Assembly (NCBI GenBank): GCA_027023325.1
Contig: JALVVQ010000284.1
Location: 1 to 7,010, forward strand
DNA: 7,010 bases
Origin: Campylobacteraceae bacterium
GTDB taxonomy: Bacteria; Campylobacterota; Campylobacteria; Campylobacterales; Sulfurovaceae
Direction: 5' to 3'
Shown here: piece after piece, positions 1 through 6,500 of the stretch
Numbering within the stretch: the first letter of the stretch is position 1
How the letters are laid out: every line of letters begins with the position of its first letter
Made by a program: the position numbers and the translations under genes
The notes under the pieces: generated by a model
Seen by the model: only the letters and a program-made list of their open reading frames with translations
Told to the model about the DNA's origin: nothing
Database searches by the model: none

Positions 1-142
1 GGATTATTGCCCGATACAGATTTTTTTAATCTCAGAAATTACGACGTGGGGAGACCGGCTGGTTGCTGGAGTTTGAATTTGCAAGTGACTCTATATAATA
101 CATTATAAAACTAGTATCCCAAAACCTTGGCTTATCGTCCGA

Positions 143-169
143 ATTATACTTCAGAATCACACATATCAA
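143..169 (-). promoter_or_regulatory. Possible sigma-70 type promoter reading leftward
   Basis: Read on the minus strand there is TTGATA (169-164), 15 nt, then a perfect TATAAT (148-143). The spacing is 1-2 nt shorter than ideal, but Campylobacterota promoters depend mainly on the -10 box. A gene served by it would have to start to the left of the window or within the last 140 nt, where I see none. In sequence this AT-rich, a chance match is quite possible. Confidence 0.3.
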
Positions 170-270
170 AAATTGAGGTATTTACTTGGTGCGGTAATAT
201 TTGCAGCTGCTAAGTAGAATATATTTTAGAAAGAATGGAAGGGTAAAAAGTGGGAGGTGTGTCATCAGCA

Positions 271-287
271 GCAAGGCAATGCCCTGC
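271..287 (-). terminator. Hairpin after rplQ, possible operon end
   Basis: In the minus-strand RNA the arms GCAGGGC and GCCUUGC pair over 7 bp (one G-U) around a 3-nt AUU loop, 27 nt after the rplQ stop codon. This is where the operon transcript would be expected to end. No U-tract follows directly; a run of five U (plus-strand 245-249) comes only about 21 nt later. It is therefore not a canonical intrinsic terminator. It could instead be a 3' end protected after Rho-dependent termination. Confidence 0.35.
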
Positions 288-314
288 AGTGCCAAACATA
301 CATACGATTAGAAC

Positions 315-665
315 CTATACAAGTTCGATGATCGCCATAGTCGTTGCATCTCCTCTACGGATACGCGTTTTGATAATGCGTGTGTAGCCGCCGTTTCTCT
401 CTGCGTACTTTGGTGCGATCTCGTTGACCAGCTTGTTAGTAGACGCCTTACACTGGAGCATTGCAAATACTGCTCTGTGTGCGTTAGAATCTCCATCAGC
501 TGCTTTGCTGATCAGTTTCTCATAGTAGCTTCTAAGTTCTTTGGCTTTTGCCAAAGTTGTCTCCATTCTGCCGTGCTCTGTCATAGCAATAGCAAGGTTT
601 TTGAGCAGTGCTTTTCTGTGTGCTGAAGTTCTATTCAGTTTACGATATCCATGTTTATGTCTCAT
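315..665 (-). CDS. rplQ: Large-subunit ribosomal protein L17 (bL17)
   Basis: L17 is a bacterial-specific 50S protein near the exit side of the large subunit. The 116-residue product is of normal length for the short form of the family. It opens with the diagnostic MRHKHGYRKLNRTSAHR and continues with ALLKNLAIAMTEHGRMETT, the usual conserved N-terminal block (residues 1-40); the C-terminal part has the familiar YTRIIKTRIRRGDATTMAIIEL pattern in two pieces. The start codon is ATG at 665-663. Its ribosome binding site AAAGGA overlaps the TAA stop of rpoA, leaving only 9 nt between the genes, so translation is probably coupled. It is the last gene of the operon, as in most bacteria where rpoA-rplQ ends the alpha operon. 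Confidence 0.98.
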   Translation of the reverse strand: MRHKHGYRKLNRTSAHRKALLKNLAIAMTEHGRMETTLAKAKELRSYYEKLISKAADGDSNAHRAVFAMLQCKASTNKLVNEIAPKYAERNGGYTRIIKTRIRRGDATTMAIIELV

Positions 666-674
666 GGGTGTCCT

Positions 675-1676
675 TTATGCTTTTAGTTGTTCTAATTTTT
701 TAACAAGATTGACTCTGACATTCTCGTCCAGTTCGGAGTCTTTTCCGAAACCGTGCTCTGTCAGACACTCCTGTATCTCATCCAGCGATTTTTTACCAAG
801 ATTCTTGATATTTTTCAGCTCATTTGCACTCATCAATACCAGCTCTCCAAGATACTTGATACCTGCACGATCCAAAGAGTTGAAACTTCTGGCGCTCAGT
901 CCAAGTGCATCAACGCTTACCAGATACGCCTTCAGCTCATTGCCGCTAGAGGCCTTTCTTGTTGGTGCGCTGTCAAGATCTATATCCAAGACACCATTAA
1001 AGACAGAGAGCTGCTTACTCATGGTCTCCAGCGCATTGGTAAACGCCTCAACAGGAGTGATCTGTCCATCTGTTTCAATATCAAAGATAATCTTCTCATA
1101 GTTAGGATTATCCTCTACCAAGACATTTTCAATCTTATAGTTTGCTTTTCTTACTGGTGTAAAGAAAGCATCCAGCGCAATCGCTTCACTGTCTACATCA
1201 TCCCTAAGGTTTTCACTTGGTACATATCCGATACCTTTGGCAGTCTCTACCGTAAAGTTCAATTCTGCATCTTCATTCAGTGTTGCGAGCACTACACTCC
1301 CATTAATAACCTCTATCTGATCATTATTGAGATCTGCGGCGATTACCTCTCTGGGTCCCTGGAAGCTATAGCTTACAGTAACCCTATCAATATCATCTTT
1401 GATCTTAAACCGAATACTCTTAAGATTGATAATAAAGACAGCAACATCCTCATGCATGCCTCTTACCGAATCAAACTCATGTGCTGCACCCTCAATTTTG
1501 AGTGAAATAGGGGCATATCCTATTGAGCTACCAAGTACCAATCTTCTAAGTGGGTGAGCTAGTGTGACCGCATAGCCATCCTCGAAAGGATAAGCAATCA
1601 CTTCTGCTCTTGTCTCACTTACTTCGTTAACCTCTACCTCTGTAGGCAAAAATGGCGCGACTTTTATTTTTTTCAT
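675..1676 (-). CDS. rpoA: DNA-directed RNA polymerase subunit alpha
   Basis: The alpha subunit dimerises to nucleate assembly of RNA polymerase (alpha2-beta-beta'-omega) and contacts promoter UP elements and activators. At 333 residues it is complete. The N-terminal assembly domain (about 1-230) holds LAHPLRRLVLGSSIGYAP near 39-56 and the IIFDIETDGQITPVEAF block near 196-212. A linker of about 15 residues follows. The C-terminal DNA-binding domain (about 245-312) has the helix-hairpin-helix region NLGKKSLDEI (292-301). By alignment from memory, R263, N292, G294, K296 and S297 match E. coli R265, N294, G296, K298 and S299, which contact the UP element, so UP-element and activator contact should be intact. 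The sequence beyond 312 is a charged tail. The ATG at 1676-1674 is preceded by AAAGGG at 7-nt spacing. It lies 23 nt after rpsD and 9 nt before rplQ. Its wording is typical of Campylobacterota alpha subunits. Confidence 0.98.
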   Translation of the reverse strand: MKKIKVAPFLPTEVEVNEVSETRAEVIAYPFEDGYAVTLAHPLRRLVLGSSIGYAPISLKIEGAAHEFDSVRGMHEDVAVFIINLKSIRFKIKDDIDRVTVSYSFQGPREVIAADLNNDQIEVINGSVVLATLNEDAELNFTVETAKGIGYVPSENLRDDVDSEAIALDAFFTPVRKANYKIENVLVEDNPNYEKIIFDIETDGQITPVEAFTNALETMSKQLSVFNGVLDIDLDSAPTRKASSGNELKAYLVSVDALGLSARSFNSLDRAGIKYLGELVLMSANELKNIKNLGKKSLDEIQECLTEHGFGKDSELDENVRVNLVKKLEQLKA

Positions 1677-1699
1677 GTACTAGCCCTTTGCGTTAGTTA

Positions 1700-2326
1700 T
1701 TATTTGGAGTAAAGTTCGACAATCAAACGCTCTTCAACTGGGATCGATACCTCATCTCTCTCTGGGATACGGGTAAACAGTCCGAAGAGTTTCTCTTTCT
1801 CTACATCTACCCATTCAACCATACCTGTCTGATTGGTAAGCTCCATCGCTCTTACAATCTGTACATTGTTCTTGCTCTTCTCGCGTATCTCTACTTTGTC
1901 ACCCGCTTTGGCACGGAAAGAAGGGATATCCACTCTCTTGCCGTTGACAAGGATATGTCCATGGTTGACAAGCTGTCGTGCAAATGCTCTCGTACTTGCA
2001 AAGCCCATTCTGTATACTACATTGTCCAATCTCTGCTCGAGCAGCTGGATCAGAACGGATCCTGTATTTCCCTCTCTTCTATTCGCCTCTTTATAGAGTG
2101 CTCTAAACTGCTTTTCGCCTATACCGTACATAAATCTAGCCTTCTGCTTCTCTTGAAGCTGCTGACCATATTCGCTTATCTTTGTTCTTCTCTGTCCGTG
2201 CTGACCGGGCGCATAAGGACGCTTCTCAAGCGCGCTTTTGCCTGCCAGTCTTCTTTCACCTTTGAGACCCAGGTCTGTACCTAGTCGTCTCTCAAGTTTC
2301 TCTACGGGGCCTGTATATCTTGCCAT
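1700..2326 (-). CDS. rpsD: Small-subunit ribosomal protein S4 (uS4)
   Basis: S4 is a primary 16S rRNA-binding protein that starts assembly of the 30S body. Together with S3 and S5 it lines the mRNA entry channel. The product has 208 residues, normal for the family, and begins MARYTGPVEKLERRLG. The N-terminal region lacks the four-cysteine zinc site of some S4 proteins, so this is the zinc-free form. The S4 RNA-binding fold covers about residues 99-160 and carries RLDNVVYRMGFA, TRAFARQLVNHGHILVNGK and VDIPS. The protein ends VEERLIVELYSK, the usual terminus. The ATG at 2326-2324 follows an AAAGGT site. It is separated from rpsK by 85 nt containing a hairpin, the widest gap in the operon. In E. 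coli S4 represses its own operon by binding the leader; whether it does so here cannot be told from sequence. Confidence 0.98.
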   Translation of the reverse strand: MARYTGPVEKLERRLGTDLGLKGERRLAGKSALEKRPYAPGQHGQRRTKISEYGQQLQEKQKARFMYGIGEKQFRALYKEANRREGNTGSVLIQLLEQRLDNVVYRMGFASTRAFARQLVNHGHILVNGKRVDIPSFRAKAGDKVEIREKSKNNVQIVRAMELTNQTGMVEWVDVEKEKLFGLFTRIPERDEVSIPVEERLIVELYSK

Positions 2327-2361
2327 ATCATTTACCTTTAATTATGTGAATCAAGTATCAA

Positions 2362-2378
2362 GCATTGCCACGCAATGC
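2362..2378 (-). promoter_or_regulatory. Perfect hairpin between rpsK and rpsD
   Basis: The arms GCATTGC and GCAATGC are exact inverse complements separated by 3 nt, giving a 7-bp stem in RNA from either strand. It lies 35 nt upstream of the rpsD start codon in an 85-nt gap; the other gaps in the operon are 2-23 nt. No T-run follows in the direction of transcription, so it is unlikely to be a simple terminator. Possible roles are RNA processing between the upstream and downstream halves of the operon, mRNA protection, or a protein-binding site for feedback. None is shown by sequence alone. Confidence 0.5.
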
Positions 2379-2411
2379 ATACCGCAATCGCTCATACTCA
2401 GTGAGAATGAA

Positions 2412-2786
2412 TTATACTCTACGCTTTTTTGGAGGTCTGCATCCATTATGAGGGAGCGGTGTGATGTCTTTGAGCGAATAGACTCTAATGCCCTCTATCG
2501 CACCGATCGCTTTGACCGCAGTATCTCTACCTGAGCCTGGACCCTGTACTTTGATGCCTACCTCTTTAATGCCGTGCTCTTTGGCTTTTGCCATGGCATC
2601 TTCTACAGCTTCCTGTGCTGCAAATGGTGTGGACTTCTTGCTTCCTTTGAAGCCTAGTGCACCGGCACTGCTCCATGCAAGGACGTTACCCATCTCATCT
2701 GTTACCGTAATTACCGTATTGTTAAAAGTGGCAGCCACATACACTACACCTTTGGCAATATTCTTTTTTGATTTTTTCTTAGCCAT
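2412..2786 (-). CDS. rpsK: Small-subunit ribosomal protein S11 (uS11)
   Basis: S11 sits on the 30S platform beside the mRNA exit region and the E site. The 124-residue product is within a few residues of the usual length. It starts MAKKKSKKNIAKG, a short basic extension, followed by GVVYVAATFNNTVITVTD (13-30) and the WSSAGALGFKGSKKSTPFAA block (38-57). It ends with the nearly invariant PHNGCRPPKKRRV. The ATG at 2786-2784 follows an AAGGGAG site that overlaps the TAA of rpsM, with a 14-nt gap, which suggests translational coupling. It is followed by the unusually wide rpsK-rpsD gap. Confidence 0.98.
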   Translation of the reverse strand: MAKKKSKKNIAKGVVYVAATFNNTVITVTDEMGNVLAWSSAGALGFKGSKKSTPFAAQEAVEDAMAKAKEHGIKEVGIKVQGPGSGRDTAVKAIGAIEGIRVYSLKDITPLPHNGCRPPKKRRV

Positions 2787-2800
2787 CTGCTTCTACTCCC

Positions 2801-3163
2801 TTACGCCGCGCCGACAGTTTTACGCTTACCTTTTCTGGTACGCGCGTTTGTCTTAGTCTTTTGACCACGAACAGGAAGTCCTCTTCTATGTCTCAAGCCT
2901 CTATAACTACCAAGATCCATCAATGATTTGATATCTAGCATCACTTTCTTTCTGAGATCACCTTCCACCATAAAGTGCTCTTGTATCTCATTACGGATAG
3001 TCGCCGCTTCAGCATCGCTAAGCTCATGCACTCTCTTGTTGTAATCAACACCCGTTGCATCAAGAATCTTTCTTGAACTATGCAAACCTATGCCAAAAAT
3101 GTAAGTAAGTGCATACTCCATTCTCTTCTTCTTAGGTAAATCAACACCTGCTATACGAGCCAT
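2801..3163 (-). CDS. rpsM: Small-subunit ribosomal protein S13 (uS13)
   Basis: S13 lies in the head of the 30S subunit, bridges to the 50S subunit through L5, and its basic C-terminal tail reaches the P-site tRNA. The 120-residue product is complete. It begins MARIAGVDLPKKKRMEYALT, continues with the IFGIGLHSSRKIL helix-hairpin-helix element (22-34), and has the diagnostic GLRHRRGLPVRGQKTKTNAR stretch followed by a lysine- and arginine-rich tail (RKGKRKTVGAA). The ATG at 3163-3161 has its AAGGA site inside the end of rpmJ, only 2 nt separate the genes, and the two are almost certainly co-translated. Confidence 0.98.
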   Translation of the reverse strand: MARIAGVDLPKKKRMEYALTYIFGIGLHSSRKILDATGVDYNKRVHELSDAEAATIRNEIQEHFMVEGDLRKKVMLDIKSLMDLGSYRGLRHRRGLPVRGQKTKTNARTRKGKRKTVGAA

Positions 3164-3165
3164 AT

Positions 3166-3279
3166 TTATCCTTGTCTCTGTTTATGTTTTGGATTTTTAC
3201 AAATCACTCTTACGACACCCTTGCGCTTGATCACCTGGCAATCATCACACATCTTTTTAACCGATGGTCTAACCTTCAT
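3166..3279 (-). CDS. rpmJ: Large-subunit ribosomal protein L36 (bL36)
   Basis: This 37-residue gene encodes L36, the smallest 50S protein, which binds 23S rRNA near the L11 stalk base and peptidyl transferase region. It reads MKVRPSVKKMCDDCQVIK, then a basic stretch, then VICKNPKHKQRQG. C11, C14, C27 and H32 form the zinc-ribbon ligand set, so this is the zinc-binding form; some bacteria also keep a zinc-free paralogue elsewhere. The start at ATG 3279-3277 is supported by AGGAG (3289-3285) at 5-nt spacing and by the universal MKVR start. It is the first gene of this operon, with rpsM following after 2 nt. In many bacteria infA or secY precedes rpmJ; here a non-coding leader does. Confidence 0.97.
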   Translation of the reverse strand: MKVRPSVKKMCDDCQVIKRKGVVRVICKNPKHKQRQG

Positions 3280-3305
3280 GGTTACTCCTGTATATTTTTG
3301 CACTC

Positions 3306-3326
3306 AAGCATCACAGTGTGACGCTC
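3306..3326 (-). promoter_or_regulatory. Leader hairpin upstream of rpmJ
   Basis: In the minus-strand RNA the arms GAGCGUCAC and GUGAUGCUU pair over 9 bp, including two G-U pairs, around a 3-nt ACU loop. The hairpin ends 16 nt before the AGGAG ribosome binding site of rpmJ. G-U pairing makes the minus-strand RNA the better folder: the plus-strand RNA would have an A-C mismatch. This fits a structured leader on the operon mRNA. It also encloses the ATG of a 9-codon mini-frame (3311-3282, MLECKNIQE) whose stop lies just before the rpmJ start; I do not claim that frame is translated. Confidence 0.45.
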
Positions 3327-3431
3327 ATTTTTCGCGTGGCACGACGATGTATTGTCCTACCAATCCTTGAGTAATCAGTGCTACTTAATCAAAGATTCTT
3401 CACGCAGTTCTCCACTACCTTTTTGGGATAG

Positions 3432-3494
3432 GGAGGAGGATTATATCGAAATGTTTATTAAAATACTCTGATATGTGGATATCTGCCCTCCTCC
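3432..3494 (-). repeat. Inverted repeat GGAGGAGG / CCTCCTCC around promoter
   Basis: GGAGGAGG at 3432-3439 and CCTCCTCC at 3487-3494 are exact inverse complements, 47 nt apart. A shorter GATAT/ATATC hairpin lies inside at 3470-3483. The right arm begins 9 nt after the stop codon of the cadherin-like gene. In RNA reading through from that gene, the two arms could pair and form a 3' end structure. In DNA, the left arm abuts the -10 box. Low-complexity purine runs like these also arise by chance. Confidence 0.4.
3440..3466 (-). promoter_or_regulatory. Candidate promoter for rpmJ-rplQ operon
   Basis: The minus strand has a perfect TATAAT (3445-3440) preceded by an AT-rich run (TATTTTAATAAACATTT) and no good -35 box. 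This is the usual look of a Campylobacterota sigma-70 promoter, where the -10 element and upstream T-rich periodicity dominate. Transcription would start near 3433, giving a leader of roughly 150 nt before rpmJ. Since the upstream neighbour is a surface-protein gene and not the rest of the ribosomal cluster, the operon should need its own promoter, which supports this call. Confidence 0.5.
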
Positions 3495-3502
3495 TCTGCC
3501 GC

Positions 3503-6500
3503 TCAAGGCGCCACAACCTCTATCTTTAAATTCTCAAGTCCTCTGAGGTCAAACCTATCCACTGCAAAAATATTTACACTGTAGTTGCCTTCAGGCACTG
3601 CTTCTTTGAGAGTAATATCTCCATTTGTACTAATATCAAAATAGTCCGGCCTTGTACATGTGCTAGCAAGTGCTTCCTCGTAACTATAATTATCCCAAGA
3701 GACATATTCGCGGATAGAATATATATCACAATTGTATTTCTCATACTTGTATATATCAAATAGTTGAAGTGCTCTTTGGCTTTTTCTTTGTAAAATATTA
3801 GTAATGACAGATCCTGCCAACAGGTTACTGTCAATCTTTATCACTGGTCTTTGAAACTGAATAGTCCAGTTTGGATTTTCGATTATATTTACCATCACTT
3901 TTGCCTGTTGACTAGTATATCCATCTTCATTTTTGGCGTATATACCAAAAGGTGCCATATTTCCTATATTCTCATATATCAACGAATCAGCATCGTTTAT
4001 ATAAATGTGACCATTTTTATCCACACGAAAGTACTTATAATCGTTTTCGCAACGCTTATCTATCTGTTGCGCATAATATGTGTAGCCACAGTCCACTCCT
4101 CCGGATTTATATTTAGGTAAATCTGTCCACATATTCAGGATAGGTGTATTGCCTGTCTTTAAAATGGATACATGTCCAAGCACATCATCTGTAGTAATGA
4201 GCGAGAGATTCTCTTCTGCTATGCCAATGGTGGCTCCTGCTATAGCAGGCTCATGATGAATCGGCTGAGTGATATTATCCACATTTATGGCTATCAGCCC
4301 ACTATTTTTATTCGTAACATAGGCAATATGCTTTTCCCTATCTAGCGCTATTCCATTTAAAGCATCGCCAAACTTCTGATTAAAATTTATAGCCAAAATC
4401 ATTGCTGGTTGTACAGGATTATATATGTCATAGATATGAAATCTTCCATTGGCTTGATATGCAATATCATGATCAATAAAATTAAATTCTGCATCAATAG
4501 TATGACTAATCTTTTCTACCAAGCCGTGGCGCTCTACATATTCTTCCGTATTGCCATATTCAGAAGTTGCAAATATAATACTCTTTTCTTGGTTGGCAAC
4601 AATATTCTCTTGCATGCGACAGCTATTGCCATTATCAAGAGATTCCGAATAGAGGATTTTGGGATGCTCGATATCGCTAACATTGTACTCCTGCAGCCCA
4701 TAACATGTTTCGATGGCATACAACTTTGTACCTTTACTTGACAACATAACATCTTTGAATATGTAAGGCTGTATATTGTCTTGAATTTTTCCAAGATAGG
4801 GTATCGTTGCTATCACTTCTGGGAGCAGATTGTCCTGTGTATCAACAACGGTAATCTCTTTTTTGTGTGCAATATAAAGTCTTCTTCCATCAACAGAAAG
4901 ATCAAACCCCCCGTACTGATAAGTACTTCCAGACAATAACAATTCTCCTACAATCTCAGGAGATACTTCATTTTCGATATCCACCACCTTCAGACCCTTA
5001 CCTGCATCAAGCAGGTAAACATAGTGCTCATCTTTGGACAAAAGAATATCTTTCGCCTCCCCCTCTGTCGCAACAGAAGAGATTATTTCAGGATATGCTG
5101 GATCTTCTATATTTACAATAACCATACCGTCCTCGTTACATATATACGCTCTGTTTTTTGCATTGTTGAGGATAGTTTCTCCCGGTTCCCCCGGAAGCAA
5201 CAGCTTGGAGAGAATCCTATTTAGGACATTGACCACAACACTGATCTCCTTCCCGCTCGAGTCGCCATAGACAACATAGATTTTAAAAGCGTATTGCGGT
5301 TTATATTTTTCTGTATTTTCTCTACTATTTCTACTTAATGTACCGTTTCTGTCTATACTGAAAAACCGATTATCAGTTCCTACATAAGAAACAGTTTTAT
5401 CTCCGACATTGATCTTTCCGAGAACTTTATCGAGGTCACCCTGCATCATATCAAACATGTAACTGTTTCTATCTATGACTATATGCACTGGGCGTTTATT
5501 GCTCTCTCCTGTTGCATTGGTTGCACCGAGTGAGAGATTGTACTCATAGCTATCTATATTGGTCAGTGAATCTTTCACTCTGATGGAGATTGTGCCATCG
5601 CTGATATCCTCTCCGGAGGCGATAACCGCTTCAAATGGCGAATCCGGTTCAAGCTTAGCTGAGACCAAGGGACTGTCTCCGTGATAGCAGATGACTCTTT
5701 CGATCTCCGAATTGACCAGAATACTTTTAGACACAGGACCGATTTCTATGGTGTCTCCATAGCAATATGGTGGTGCATCTACGATATTTTTCACAGAAAT
5801 TGTCAGGTAAACTTTTTTGTTTGCTCCTGTTTGATTGATAGCCTTGATATATGTGCTGTAATATCTTCTTTTCTCATAATCCAAAGAAGCATTACTGTCT
5901 ACTCTTACTGTCCCATTGTTGTCAATACTGAAATACCCCTCACGCCAGTTGGCATAGCTATACTCATCTGGAACTATTTCAAATCTCAGTATGGGGCTGT
6001 CACCTGGTGACGCTATGGAGATACGACCCACAACTGTACCGACCGTTGCATTTTCTTCTACTTCAAGATTGGTTTTGCGTAACCCTGGAACCGTGTCAGG
6101 CTCATCGGTCACATGTATGGGTATATCTACCCAACCACCTGCTCCTGCTTGGTTCTCTGCCCTCACCTTGACTCTGTACTCTTTTTGACTTTCGTAGTCC
6201 AAAGATTTTTTTATTTTTAGTGTACCGTTTTGATCGATTTCAAATACATCTGTCGTGTTTAGCTCATAGGCAGAGATTGGCGTATCTCCTGCACTCTCAA
6301 GAGAAACAAACCCAACAATAGCTCCGATAGTATTATTTTCTTTTATGCTTAATGTGCTAGGTTTGAGCACAGGTACTATCTCCGCCACATTTTCCACCAC
6401 GATATGCACCTGTGCGGGCTCACTCTCCCCGGCGCTGCTTTGTGCTTTGACTTGCAGATCATAAGATCGTTTCTGTTCATAATCTATAGCTCCAGCGATG

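Larger units (their letters stand above)
1..314. other. Intergenic region downstream of rplQ, no convincing gene
   Basis: I find no recognisable gene here. Plus-strand frame 1 is open from the window edge to a TAA at 106-108 (35 codons, ending LNLQVTLYNTL). It could be the tail of a convergent gene entering from the left, but a run this short can occur by chance and I recognise no family. The minus strand offers only a 23-codon frame starting at about 102. AT-rich promoter-like boxes occur at 94-99 (plus), 102-107 (minus) and 143-148 (minus). A hairpin lies at 271-287. I looked for tRNA arms and found none that fit. Confidence 0.6.
3280..3502. other. Intergenic leader region of the ribosomal operon
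   Basis: This 223-nt stretch separates the cadherin-like gene from rpmJ. It holds a candidate promoter (3440-3466), an inverted repeat GGAGGAGG (3432-3439) / CCTCCTCC (3487-3494), a small inner hairpin GATAT/ATATC (3470-3483), and a leader hairpin (3306-3326). It contains no infA-like sequence. A 20-codon minus-strand frame ending GSGELREESLIK before a TAG, near 3421-3382, looks mildly protein-like but has no start codon and begins right after an in-frame TAA. No clear intrinsic terminator for the upstream gene is visible. Confidence 0.7.

Noticed and set aside
55..90. tRNA T-arm and CCA-like end on the minus strand (TTCAAACTCCAGCAACCA)
   Set aside because: No GTTCRA motif, acceptor stem, D-arm or anticodon arm can be placed around it.
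1..108. Plus-strand open frame of 35 codons from the window edge to TAA
   Set aside because: It may be a gene tail, but it is too short to separate from chance and I recognise no family; kept only as a remark.
541..1505. Long plus-strand frames opposite rplQ and rpoA
   Set aside because: They are antisense shadows of clearly identified conserved genes and have no recognisable protein features.
3311..3321. TCACA-N-TGTGA palindrome as a CRP-type operator
   Set aside because: The half-sites are in the reverse order and only 1 nt apart; a CRP site would be TGTGA-N6-TCACA. It is better explained as the leader hairpin.
3306..3332. Plus-strand intrinsic terminator (hairpin followed by ATTTTT)
   Set aside because: The plus-strand stem has an A-C mismatch, and no plus-strand gene reads toward it; the minus-strand RNA folds better.
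3379..3438. Gene remnant ending GSGELREESLIK before rpmJ
   Set aside because: It has no start codon, is bounded upstream by an in-frame TAA and spans only 20 codons; not similar to infA or map as far as I can tell.
3574..3834. Minus-strand 86-codon frame overlapping the end of the large gene
   Set aside because: It lies in another frame of the long intact gene and shows no conserved features.
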